A stretch of DNA of 64,000 nt, taken from NCBI GenBank assembly GCA_964411985.1, contig CAYPNF010000007.1, positions 62,001-126,000 on the forward strand, written 5' to 3'. The translations under genes were made by a program, and so were the position numbers. Positions within the stretch are counted from its first letter, which is position 1. The number at the start of each line of letters is the position of its first letter. A model generated the notes under the pieces. It did not search any database and had not been told where the DNA came from. It was given only the letters and a program-made list of their open reading frames with translations. This document shows, piece after piece, positions 18,138 to 26,802 of the stretch. Source of the stretch: CAYPNF01 sp964411985 (GTDB taxonomy: Bacteria; Verrucomicrobiota; Verrucomicrobiia; Limisphaerales; J093).

Positions 18138-20207
18138 ATGGCTGAAGACAAGAGTGTAGTCCAACCAGTCCAGGCCCCGGCCTTGGTACCCCTCTCCTTT
18201 CCCTGCAAACTCGCCTCTGCCCCGACGCAGGCCCCCAAATATGCCGTGACGGTTCAGAATCTCGCGGGACAACAGGTGGTGCTGGCGGATCCACGGGCGA
18301 CACGCGCGTTGGTGGCGCTGATGAACGTGCACGCGGTCAACGGTGGTGCGGCATGCCATTGGGGTGGGCCAGCCGCTTTCGCGGAGATCATGGCAGCGAT
18401 TCACGGGATTCTCTTCGCCGTCAAGGATCGTCCCTGGTACGAGGCCTACCACTTCGCCAACGACGCTGGGCATGCCGAGAATGGGGTTTATGCCCTTCGC
18501 GCGAACTACGGCTTCGACGGCCTGACTTTCGAAAGTCTGAGAGGCTTTCGCAGCATCAAGAGCAAACTCACGGGACATGGAGAAAGTCATCTCAACCCTC
18601 AGGGGGTATACCTGAGCAACGGTCCCCTAGGGTCGGCTTTGCCTCAAGCCCAGGGTTTGGCGATGGCGGACCGCACCGCAGGCAAGGACCGGACAACGAT
18701 CGTGGTGGTTTCGGACGGAGCCTCGATGGAAGGGGAGGCGAAGGAGGCCTTCGCCGCAATACCCGGGTTGGCAGCCAAGGGGAAAGTGAATCCGTTGGTG
18801 ATGGTTATTTCGGATAACGACACCAAGTTGTCGGGGCGGATCAGCAAAGACTCTTTCAGCATGGCACCGTCCTTTGCCGCTCTGTCGGCCCTTGGGTGGA
18901 AGGTGATACCCGTGAGCAACGGACACGATCTGACGGCTGTGTACCAGGGAATGGAACAAGCCATCCAAAGCGCCAGGGCGAACCCGCAACAACCCGTCTG
19001 CCTACTGGTGAAGACCGTCAAGGGGTATGGGGTGAAATCGACCGTGGAGAGCAGTTCCGGGGGGCATGGGTTTCCTCTCAACAATGGTGAGAAGATCGTG
19101 GAATTCGTTAGCGAGATCTATGGCGGCCAGGTGCCGGCGGATCTGGCTGCTTGGGCCGCGCAATTGCGTTCCGAATGGGAAGCCAAGGAGGCCGCCAAGA
19201 AAGCGGCGCCAGCGCCAACGGCCTCGGTTGCCCCCGCAGTCAAGAAGGACAAAGTCCAGACCGGTCTCGCCAAAGGGGCCGTCAAGGCCGCCCAGGCCGG
19301 CTATCCCGTTTTCTCGGTCTCCTCGGACGTGCAGGGTTCCACCGGGATCAGCCTTTTCCAGAAGAGTTTTCCCGACCGGTTTGTGGAAGTGGGCATCGCT
19401 GAAGCCAACATGGTGAGTGTGGCGGCAGGTTACGCCAAGGCGGGATACATTCCGATTGTCGACACGTTCGCGCAGTTTGGTATTACCAAGGGCAATCTTC
19501 CTCTCACGATGGCCGCACTCTCCCAGGCGCCGGTCATTGCCATCTTCTCCCACGTCGGATTTCAGGATGCTGCGGACGGCGCCTCGCACCAGGCCACGAC
19601 GTATCTTGCAGCCACCAGTTCGATTCCTTGCACGGTGGTCATTTCTTGTTCCTGCAGCGACGAGGCAGAGGCCCTGATGTACCAGGCTGTTGAGCGTTAC
19701 GCCGAGGCCCGCCGTAGTGGCAAGGATCCGGAAAACGTGCTGTTCTATGTGGGGCGAGAGAACTACCCGTTGTCTTGGGTGGAGAATGCGAAGTACGGCT
19801 GGGGCAAGGCGCAAGTGCTGTCGCAGGGCAAAGATGTCGTGGTCGTGGGCTGTGGCACGTTGACCGGAAAAGCCATTCAGGCGGGTAAACTCCTCGCCAG
19901 CCAGGGGATCAGCGCCACGGTCATCAACAACCCCTTTGTGAATCGGGTGGACTTGGAGACTCTTGGCGCTGCGGTCAAGGCCTGCGGTGGGAACCTCGTG
20001 ACTGTCGAGGACCATCAGTTCATTGGGGGCATGGGGGCACAGCTTTCTCATGCGCTCTCCAACGCGGGGATTGCCCACCGGATCAAGACGCTTGCGATTC
20101 CAGGGGTATTTGGTCAGTCGGCGTACCTCGCCGACGAGCTGTACGACAAGTACGGTATGGGTACGCAGGCCATTGTGGATGCTGCCAAAGCGCTGCTCGG
20201 TAAGTAG
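18138..20207 (+). CDS. tkt: transketolase
   Basis: 689 residues, full length for transketolase, which moves two-carbon units between sugar phosphates with thiamine diphosphate. N-terminal TPP region: GGAACHWGGPAAFAEIMAA, FANDAGHAENGVYAL, KLTGHGESHLNP and VVSDGASMEGEAKEAFA with SDN as the metal-binding part. A low-complexity Lys/Ala/Pro linker (about 350-372) leads into the pyrimidine-binding domain (FVEVGIAEANMVSVAAGYA) and the C-terminal domain (VEDHQFIGGMGAQLSHAL). The linker is more obvious than usual. The ATG is preceded by a very AT-rich TTTTTATATAT and no Shine-Dalgarno site, so a leaderless or short-leader message is possible. Confidence 0.94.
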   Translation: MAEDKSVVQPVQAPALVPLSFPCKLASAPTQAPKYAVTVQNLAGQQVVLADPRATRALVALMNVHAVNGGAACHWGGPAAFAEIMAAIHGILFAVKDRPWYEAYHFANDAGHAENGVYALRANYGFDGLTFESLRGFRSIKSKLTGHGESHLNPQGVYLSNGPLGSALPQAQGLAMADRTAGKDRTTIVVVSDGASMEGEAKEAFAAIPGLAAKGKVNPLVMVISDNDTKLSGRISKDSFSMAPSFAALSALGWKVIPVSNGHDLTAVYQGMEQAIQSARANPQQPVCLLVKTVKGYGVKSTVESSSGGHGFPLNNGEKIVEFVSEIYGGQVPADLAAWAAQLRSEWEAKEAAKKAAPAPTASVAPAVKKDKVQTGLAKGAVKAAQAGYPVFSVSSDVQGSTGISLFQKSFPDRFVEVGIAEANMVSVAAGYAKAGYIPIVDTFAQFGITKGNLPLTMAALSQAPVIAIFSHVGFQDAADGASHQATTYLAATSSIPCTVVISCSCSDEAEALMYQAVERYAEARRSGKDPENVLFYVGRENYPLSWVENAKYGWGKAQVLSQGKDVVVVGCGTLTGKAIQAGKLLASQGISATVINNPFVNRVDLETLGAAVKACGGNLVTVEDHQFIGGMGAQLSHALSNAGIAHRIKTLAIPGVFGQSAYLADELYDKYGMGTQAIVDAAKALLGK

Positions 20208-20311
20208 AGGATAAGCATCAGGGGTGCAGGCGCTGGCGGGGCCTGTTCTGCAGGGGTGAGGGTGCCTTGGTCAAGCCTTGGCACTGTAGCCACTGCTTGG
20301 CAGAATCTTGA

Positions 20312-22603
20312 TCAGCTGCCGGCCTTGGAGGCGACCACCTCAAAACGAACGGCAGGCAAGGTGCCGTTGAACCTCGACCCCCTTCGCCCTGGCACTTTGC
20401 CGCTCCGGGTCGGCTGAGGGTTGCTCTCGCGACCAGGGCCAAACAGCAGGTTTCCTTTCGTCCCCCGCTGGATTTGGGCCGGGTCGCATCCGACGACGAT
20501 TTCGGTGACTCCGCCCTGGCTTTTTACGCTTTGGATGGTGATCCCTGGGGGTGGGTCCACCAGCTCTGGCGGGTTGGAGGCGAGGTCAAGCGACGGCGTG
20601 GCGAACCGGATGGTGGCCTTGCCGCCTGCCGGGATGCGCAGCGGTGCCTCTGTCAGGAGGGTCGCACCCCTGCGGCCAGCCCCTCGTCCGGAGGAGGCGA
20701 CCAGGAGAGCCTGCACCGGGACCAGGTGCTGATAGGCAAATGCCTGAGTCATCTCCTCGGCGGGAGTCACCTCTCGGACCACCGACTTTCCTTGGATCAG
20801 AGCCTTTCCTTCCATGGAGAGCGCAAGCGGCTCTTTGGACGGCTGGGGTGGCACGGTGAGGGTCATTTGGACACGATCGCGGCCGCTGGGTACCCAGGCT
20901 CCGCTGAGGATGAATCCGGGCGGCGGGTGCTTGAGCGCGAGGTGGATGTCACCTTCGAAGCCATCCAATCGATTGGCAACCACGGTGAGTGGGACGGTCG
21001 ATCCAGGTGGTGCGTTGATACTGGAGGGGACCATGCGCAAAGCAAAGTCCGGCTTGGGGGCGCTGATTCTTAAGCGGTAAGAACACTCTGGGCCTCCCTG
21101 GCCCTGGGTATCACTGAGGTAGACGTAATAGACCCCGTTGGACGGCAACAAAGCTTGGAGCGACGCATCCGCACTGTGAGTGTCTATGCCTTTGACCTTA
21201 TCGTTTCCATCGTCATTCCAGGCGAGTTCCCGTCCGTCGCTGCTTCGGAGTCGAACAACCGCATCCATAGGTGACCCCAACCTCCGCGCGGCCACATCGA
21301 CCACGATCGTCTCTCCACGCCTTCCTTGGAACCTGAACACATCCACGTCAGAGGGCGGATCGATTCGCCCGTTGACGATCAAGGGCGGGGTGACCTCCTG
21401 TGCCTGCCCGGGGCTGGCATTGGGCTCCTGCTCTGTAGTCTCGGCCAAATCCTCGACGGCGAAGGGAACCTGGTTCGACACTCGTGTGCCGTTGCGAACA
21501 GAGAGATGTTGGATCCCGGTGTTCGAGCAGTCCGTTGGGAGAAGGCTGGACGGAAGATTCCAGCCCTGCAGCGCCACAGTCGGATGGCTTCCTTGGCGGG
21601 CTCCGCGCGGGAATAGGCTCGTGATGAACGGGAACTCGCCCAGCGTCACCCGATAGACGAAATCCTCGCGTCCGCGGTAGATCGAGTCGCGGATTTCAAT
21701 CTCATAATCTCCCTCCTGCTCGACTTGAAAATGGAGCACCGGGTCCTGGTGAAAAAGGAATTGGTCGGCGAATGCAAGTTCCTTACCCTGGCTGTTGCGG
21801 ACGGTCACCACCGCTTGGAGCCACCCCGGCACCGCGTCCGCATAGAAGGGAATCAGCTCGCGAGCGCTGACCACCGCTACGATCTTCTGTCCGTTTCGCC
21901 CATGCCATCGGTAGGTGTCCGTCTCCCCAGGCAGGATCTGTCCGTTCAAAACCACCGGTTGGGTTAGGTCGATTGTCTGGGGCTTCTCGGTTTTGCTGGT
22001 TTCCGCCTCGCGAAATTCAGAGAATTGTCCCACCGCAAAGAACAAGGGATTGGAGAGCCCGGCCAGAGTCAGGAGCCGAAGGTCTCTGAGGCCCAGACTC
22101 GCATTGGTGGTTACGTTGACCTCGACGAGTACCCGTTCCGCAATAGCTGGATTGATCTGCCGCTTCTGCCGGCTCGCCAGTTTGGTGCGGATTTCCCCCG
22201 CTGCCTTGGCGTCTTCGACGGTCCAGATCGAGTTTGTTCCCCGGCTGGATTTGGCACGCTTGTCTTCCAGTTCTTTGAGCCTCTCCCGGAGCTCATTCAC
22301 CTGCTTTGCCGTGAGTGGCTTGCTGTGCTCCAGCACTTTCCCTTGAAGGCCGGTTCCTGAAAAAAGCACGTTGGTGACTCCCTCAAGGGATCGTCCTCCG
22401 ATCTCGATGCGGAAGCAGGAGCCCTGCTGTCCTCCCGCCGGGTAAACGTACCCGATCCTGGGCGAGTTGGCTGGTTGCGCCAGACCGCTGACAGTCAGGA
22501 AAGCGAGGCAAACTGCGACCCAGCTGGGCTGGACAACCTGCCCCACAAACAGGGCTCTCACGCCAACGATCCAATGCGACGAAAGGAGCAAATGCGGCTT
22601 CAC
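20312..22603 (-). CDS. secreted pre-peptidase C-terminal (PPC) domain protein
   Basis: 763 residues from a GTG at 22603 with a signal segment (VCLAFLTVSGLAQP). It begins with RIGYVYPAGGQQGSCFRIEI, an IPT/Ig-type module usual in planctomycetal and verrucomicrobial PPC proteins. Two bacterial pre-peptidase domains follow, the clearer being TEQEPNASPGQAQEV...DVDVFRFQGRRGETIVVDV...SYRLRISAP (about 395-530). PPC domains are beta sandwiches that often accompany secreted enzymes. It is last in a leftward three-gene cluster, 14 nt after the DUF1501 gene, a set that recurs in these phyla. No catalytic domain is visible; an extracellular binding or structural role is inferred. Confidence 0.85.
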   Translation of the reverse strand: MKPHLLLSSHWIVGVRALFVGQVVQPSWVAVCLAFLTVSGLAQPANSPRIGYVYPAGGQQGSCFRIEIGGRSLEGVTNVLFSGTGLQGKVLEHSKPLTAKQVNELRERLKELEDKRAKSSRGTNSIWTVEDAKAAGEIRTKLASRQKRQINPAIAERVLVEVNVTTNASLGLRDLRLLTLAGLSNPLFFAVGQFSEFREAETSKTEKPQTIDLTQPVVLNGQILPGETDTYRWHGRNGQKIVAVVSARELIPFYADAVPGWLQAVVTVRNSQGKELAFADQFLFHQDPVLHFQVEQEGDYEIEIRDSIYRGREDFVYRVTLGEFPFITSLFPRGARQGSHPTVALQGWNLPSSLLPTDCSNTGIQHLSVRNGTRVSNQVPFAVEDLAETTEQEPNASPGQAQEVTPPLIVNGRIDPPSDVDVFRFQGRRGETIVVDVAARRLGSPMDAVVRLRSSDGRELAWNDDGNDKVKGIDTHSADASLQALLPSNGVYYVYLSDTQGQGGPECSYRLRISAPKPDFALRMVPSSINAPPGSTVPLTVVANRLDGFEGDIHLALKHPPPGFILSGAWVPSGRDRVQMTLTVPPQPSKEPLALSMEGKALIQGKSVVREVTPAEEMTQAFAYQHLVPVQALLVASSGRGAGRRGATLLTEAPLRIPAGGKATIRFATPSLDLASNPPELVDPPPGITIQSVKSQGGVTEIVVGCDPAQIQRGTKGNLLFGPGRESNPQPTRSGKVPGRRGSRFNGTLPAVRFEVVASKAGS

Positions 22604-22617
22604 GGGTTGAGATGAGG

Positions 22618-23949
22618 TCAGGTGGGCTCGAGGAGTTTCCCCAGCGGCCCTCTTGCTCCGGTTCCCTCCGAGTAGGGCTGGGAAACGGTAACGTGCAGCC
22701 CCTCCGGGTGGGGCAGTCGCTTGTCCGGGTCGATTCCCAGGAGTTCATACAGGCAACGGATCAAGTCCCAGGGATAAACGGGATTGTCCTGAACCTCTTC
22801 CCCTCGTGCGTCCGAAGCTCCCAAAACCTGGCCTCCTTTGAAGCCACCGCCAGCTACCAAGGCGGAGAAGACCTTGCCATAATGGCCGCGCCCTCCGTTC
22901 CATGGAGCTTCCCATTGCACCTTCGGGGTACGCCCGAATTCTCCGCTGCACCAGACAAGGGTGCTGCCCAGAAGCCCCCGATCAGACAAGTCTTGCAGCA
23001 GCGCTGCTAAACCTTTGTCCAGTTCCGGAAGCTTTCGCCGCATGGCCTGAAAGTGCTGCTTGTGAGTGTCCCATCCTTTGCTGTTGATCGTGACGTAGGG
23101 AACTCCTTTTTCAACCAGCCGCCTCGCCATCAGGCAAGACTGCCCCAGGGTGTTCCTTCCATACCTCTCTCTGGTTTCGTTTGTCTCCTGGGAGAGATCA
23201 AACACCTTTCCCGCATCCCCCAGGATCAGTTCATAGGCTTGTCGTTCGGCCTCCTGGCGCATTCGGATTTCGGCGTTTTCCTGCCTTGCGTGTGCCAAGG
23301 TATCCAGTTGGTGCATCAGTTCCCGGCGGTCCTTTTGCCGCTGGTCGGTAATCCCTTCGGCGACGACTCCCTCGACCGCGAACCGTGCGAGCGCGGGGTC
23401 TCCACCGGTGGCATAGGGTTTGTATTTGGAACCGAGGAAGCCCGCTTCGGAGAAGCGTCCCTGAGGTTCGGTCAACACCACGTACGGAGGGATTAAACCC
23501 TGGTAGCTGGCCTCGTATCCCTTGAAGAGGGAAGTCACGGCACCGATGGCCGGGTACACCTGGCGATCTCCCGCCGGGCGGCCGGTCTGCACCATGTAGG
23601 AAGCGGTTTCGTGGGCGTTGCTGCCATGAGTCAGACTTCGCAGCAGGGAGTACTTGTCAGCCTGCTTGGCGAGGAGCGGCAAAAGTTCGCCGATGCGGAT
23701 CCCAGCAACATTCGTTTCCAGCGGCTTGTCCAAAGGCCCGCAGTAGTCCCGGCCCGCTTCTGGTTTGGGGTCGAACGTGTCAAGGTGGGATGCGCCTCCC
23801 CAGAGCCAAATCTGGATCAGGGATTTGGCCTTGCCGGATGCGGGTGCGGCGTGGAGTCGAGGGTGGAGCCACCCGGCGAGAGCCAGCCCGAAAGTCCCGA
23901 GGCCGAGCCTGCTCAGCATTTCACGCCGTGTCCAGTGGTCGGGTTTCAT
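22618..23949 (-). CDS. DUF1501 family secreted protein (sulfatase-like fold)
   Basis: 443 residues. The N-terminus DHWTRREMLSRLGLGTFGLALAG carries a twin-arginine-type signal, so folded export is likely. Family segments: LIQIWLWGGASHLDTFDPKP, LLPLLAKQADKYSLLRSLTH, NAHETASYMVQTGRP, GWDTHKQHF, VWCSGEFGRTPK and GRGHYGKVFSALVAGGGFKG. DUF1501 has an alkaline-phosphatase-like fold, and the conserved Asp/His residues are consistent with metal binding, but the reaction is not established. It sits between the DUF1549/DUF1553 gene (39 nt upstream) and the PPC gene. Confidence 0.93.
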   Translation of the reverse strand: MKPDHWTRREMLSRLGLGTFGLALAGWLHPRLHAAPASGKAKSLIQIWLWGGASHLDTFDPKPEAGRDYCGPLDKPLETNVAGIRIGELLPLLAKQADKYSLLRSLTHGSNAHETASYMVQTGRPAGDRQVYPAIGAVTSLFKGYEASYQGLIPPYVVLTEPQGRFSEAGFLGSKYKPYATGGDPALARFAVEGVVAEGITDQRQKDRRELMHQLDTLAHARQENAEIRMRQEAERQAYELILGDAGKVFDLSQETNETRERYGRNTLGQSCLMARRLVEKGVPYVTINSKGWDTHKQHFQAMRRKLPELDKGLAALLQDLSDRGLLGSTLVWCSGEFGRTPKVQWEAPWNGGRGHYGKVFSALVAGGGFKGGQVLGASDARGEEVQDNPVYPWDLIRCLYELLGIDPDKRLPHPEGLHVTVSQPYSEGTGARGPLGKLLEPT

Positions 23950-23988
23950 TCGAGGAGGACTTCCTGGTTGAAAGTGCGTGGCGGCATC

Positions 23989-25707
23989 TCAGTGACGATA
24001 AAGGAACTCTGTGCTATTGATCAGGGCCCAGGCGAGGTCTATGACGACCTCTCGTTGCGCCCTCTGGCTTGTCTGTCGGTAAGCGGCGATTCGCTCCATT
24101 TCCACCGGGGTGGGTGGTCGGGACAGCACGGTGAGATAGATCTCAGAGACGAGTTGCTTGGGGGTGGTCCGGTTTGCGGCCAGGCTTGTAAGGGTACGGC
24201 TCCGCTCGATCTTTCGCTGAATATGGCTCGAGTTGAGCAGGTGTAGGCTTTGCGCAGCGGTCAGGCGATTGTTTCGTTCGGACTCCAGACCTGTATCCCG
24301 AGGCGGACGCCCAAAGAGCTCGAGAAACGGGCTCGAAATGCTGCCATCGGGCAGACCGGTGGCCTTCTGGTCTTCTGGCAGGAAACTGAAAGGTTCGGGG
24401 ATCGGGCTGCTGTATTTTTCAGTGCTTCCCGTGACCTGGCAAATCGCGTCAATCAACGTTTCCGCACCCAACCGACGCACAGAATAGGACGCGAAATTCC
24501 GTCCTGAGGCCTCCGGATCTCCTCTGGACAAGGAGCTGAGTTGGTAGGTTTCGGAGGTTGCGATGAGTCGAAGCAAGTGAGTCAGGTCGTAGTTTGCCGC
24601 CACCAGTTCCTTCTCAAGATAGGAGAGCAGCTCGGCGTTTTGTGGAGGGTTGCTGGAGGAAATGTCGTCCGGCTCGTGGATGATGCCCCGGCCTAGCAGC
24701 CAAGCCCAGGCCCGGTTGGCAATATTCCGTGTGAACCAGGGATTCTCAGGTCGTACGAGCCAGTCAGCAAAGGTGATTCGGGGATCTTGATCCCTTCCGA
24801 TCTCGACGACCGAATCATCGGGGAGCGTGGCTTTCATGGGTGGCTCGGATGGTCCCATGCCGCCTTTCAGAGAATCGAAAAAGACAATCTCTTCCTTCCA
24901 CTCTCCTGTGGACTTGTAGCCGACCTTGGAAAAGAAACGAGCCAGGTTCGTCTGCTGGGCAGGCGTCCATTTTTCTATCCGCACTCCCATGAAAGTGAGG
25001 GCGACCGCAGAGGCAATCCCGTTCGGTTCTTTGCTCTGCAGCGCGCGGTAGAAGTTGACCGGAGGGGACCTGAAATTGCTGCCACTGCTGGTGAGCAACT
25101 CCCGGACAAAACGGTCGTAAGGAACCTTCTGCTGAAGGCTGGTTCGGATCCAGCGGTGGTAGGCCTGGGCGGCATTGGGCCATAAGTTGATGGGGAACTC
25201 CGCTTTGACCCTGAGCAAGTCGCACCATTTCATGGCCCAGTAGTCTGAGAACGCTTCTCGCTGGAGCAGGCTATCGACCCAGCGTCGCCGCTTCTCCGGG
25301 TGCCGGTCTTCCAGAAACGCCTTGGTCTCCTGTGGAGTGGGCAGGAGTCCTACCAGATCCAGGCAGGCACGGCGTAGGAACACGGCATCGGAACACAAAG
25401 GGGCGGGCGAGATTCCCAGTTGGTCGAGTCGTCGCAGGACTAACTCGTCGATCTTGGTTTTGGGTGACAGCTTGAGATGGCTCTCAAATGGGTTCTGAGC
25501 GTCGGGTTGAGGGGCGGCTTCGCCCCCATGCGAGGCGAATAGGGCCAGGCAGACGAGCCCAAATGCCCAGGGCAGTTTGAGCACGTTATTCGCCAGCGGA
25601 AATAGAGGAGCGTTTGGGATGGTGCTCGGCGTTTTCCAAGAACCACGCCCCCCTCTGCTTTCCGCGGAGGCGTTCCCATTTCTCAGCCCTAGAGAGTACG
25701 AAACCAC
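23989..25707 (-). CDS. DUF1549/DUF1553 domain protein
   Basis: Up to 572 residues if translation starts at the GTG at 25707; the first 45 or so residues look unlike a normal N-terminus. A GTG at 25584, just before the hydrophobic LPWAFGLVCLALFASHGGEA, gives a proper signal peptide and is a good alternative. DUF1549 spans FLRRACLDLVGLLPTPQE to about residue 270; DUF1553 spans DPRITFADWLVRPENPWFTRNIANRAWAWLLGRGIIHEPDD to the end. Many relatives carry an N-terminal cytochrome c (CxxCH) domain. That is absent here and the spacer between the two DUFs is short. It is the first gene of the cluster with DUF1501 and PPC proteins. Confidence 0.92.
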   Translation of the reverse strand: MVSYSLGLRNGNASAESRGGRGSWKTPSTIPNAPLFPLANNVLKLPWAFGLVCLALFASHGGEAAPQPDAQNPFESHLKLSPKTKIDELVLRRLDQLGISPAPLCSDAVFLRRACLDLVGLLPTPQETKAFLEDRHPEKRRRWVDSLLQREAFSDYWAMKWCDLLRVKAEFPINLWPNAAQAYHRWIRTSLQQKVPYDRFVRELLTSSGSNFRSPPVNFYRALQSKEPNGIASAVALTFMGVRIEKWTPAQQTNLARFFSKVGYKSTGEWKEEIVFFDSLKGGMGPSEPPMKATLPDDSVVEIGRDQDPRITFADWLVRPENPWFTRNIANRAWAWLLGRGIIHEPDDISSSNPPQNAELLSYLEKELVAANYDLTHLLRLIATSETYQLSSLSRGDPEASGRNFASYSVRRLGAETLIDAICQVTGSTEKYSSPIPEPFSFLPEDQKATGLPDGSISSPFLELFGRPPRDTGLESERNNRLTAAQSLHLLNSSHIQRKIERSRTLTSLAANRTTPKQLVSEIYLTVLSRPPTPVEMERIAAYRQTSQRAQREVVIDLAWALINSTEFLYRH

Positions 25708-25941
25708 TGAAGCTTCAGACGACCCTAGACCATAGATGGTTACACACCAAAGCTGGGTGGTGCGGATACCCCATCAGCATTTCAGGGATTCGGGGCCAAC
25801 GAAAAGACGAGGCTGGAGGTGGACTCGCATCATGAGCGGCTAAAACCACCCTTACCCGATCGAAAAGTGGGGCGGCTTGCTCCCATCGTGGCAGGGTGAC
25901 TCCTCAAGCAGCGGAGAGTCACGATGCCGGGCGACGAGTGG

Positions 25942-26064
25942 TCAAGTGGAGTGCCAACCTCGGCCGGGAGTGAACTCTTTGCTCCCTGACTTGCAGCCTG
26001 AGCAAGTCACAGCCACCACCACCAAGCAGAACAGGCCAACTAGCACGCCAAAACGTAGTTTCAT
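25942..26064 (-). CDS. small lipoprotein, 40 residues
   Basis: A short frame reading MKLRFGVLVGLFCLVVVAVT then CSGCKSGSKEF and ending GRGWHST. A basic start, a 16-residue hydrophobic core and a Cys in CSGC or VTC make it look like a lipoprotein with a mature part of only 16-20 residues, similar in size to entericidin-type peptides. No strong ribosome-binding site is seen. It lies in a 460-bp space between the DUF1549 gene and yqgE; nothing else was recognized there. The frame and signal are seen; expression is inferred. Confidence 0.5.
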   Translation of the reverse strand: MKLRFGVLVGLFCLVVVAVTCSGCKSGSKEFTPGRGWHST

Positions 26065-26171
26065 CACCGGCTGAATCTAATCGGGGTTGTCAGTCTTGCA
26101 AGGCTGATGCAGAATGGGTTTATTGACTGAACGGAGACGCGGGCTGGTGCAGCAGGTCGGTGATCACGAGT

Positions 26172-26732
26172 ATGGCCGAAAAGAAACGTTTTTTGCGCGG
26201 ACAGCTCTTATTGGACGGCGGGAACCTGAGTGGTTCATTTTTCCACCGGGCCGTGGTCTTGATCTGCCAGCACGATGCCGAGGGGGCGTTTGGCTTGGTT
26301 TTGAGCCGGCCCAGCGGGGGGAGGGTAGGGGATGTGCTGGTGGCAGATCTTCCTGAGCACTTGCGCGAGCAACCGATGTTTCTGGGCGGGCCAGTGCAAA
26401 CCAATGCTCTCAGCTATCTACTTACGGACGAGTATCTTCCTGAATCCTTGGTGATGCCTAATCTGACTTTTGGGCATTCTTTGGATGATCTGGTGGAGGC
26501 AGCGTCAGGTTTCTCCCCCACGCGGCGGATCAAGCTTTTCGCTGGTTACGCAGGCTGGAGTCCCGGCCAGTTGGACGACGAGATGCAACGCGACGCCTGG
26601 GTGGCTTGCCCGGCTTCCATCGATTTGGTCTTTGACCCGAGCCCGGAGTTGCTCTGGAAGTCCATCCTGCGCAGCATGGGCTGGAAGTACCGCCTGTTGG
26701 CTGAGTTACCCGACGATTTGACGTCAAACTGA
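26172..26732 (+). CDS. YqgE/AlgH family protein
   Basis: 186 residues from the ATG at 26172 (a GTG at 26160 would add four). Typical of UPF0301: RGQLLLDGGNLSGSFFHRAV at the start, GAFGLVLSRPSG, MFLGGPVQ, KLFAGYAGWSPGQLDDEM and a C-terminal WKSILRSMG. The family is widespread and was linked to alginate regulation in Pseudomonas; its biochemistry is unknown. Confidence 0.95.
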   Translation: MAEKKRFLRGQLLLDGGNLSGSFFHRAVVLICQHDAEGAFGLVLSRPSGGRVGDVLVADLPEHLREQPMFLGGPVQTNALSYLLTDEYLPESLVMPNLTFGHSLDDLVEAASGFSPTRRIKLFAGYAGWSPGQLDDEMQRDAWVACPASIDLVFDPSPELLWKSILRSMGWKYRLLAELPDDLTSN

Positions 26733-26802
26733 TCTCCGAGAATACTCCTATGATCTTGTTGATGAATAGGTTGAGAATTGGACTGCCGCTCGGTCTCCGT
26801 GT

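Noticed and set aside
20263..20283. TGCCTTGG...CCTTGGCA as a terminator between transketolase and the PPC gene
   Set aside because: Only the outer four and inner two bases pair; the middle is mismatched and there is no T run.
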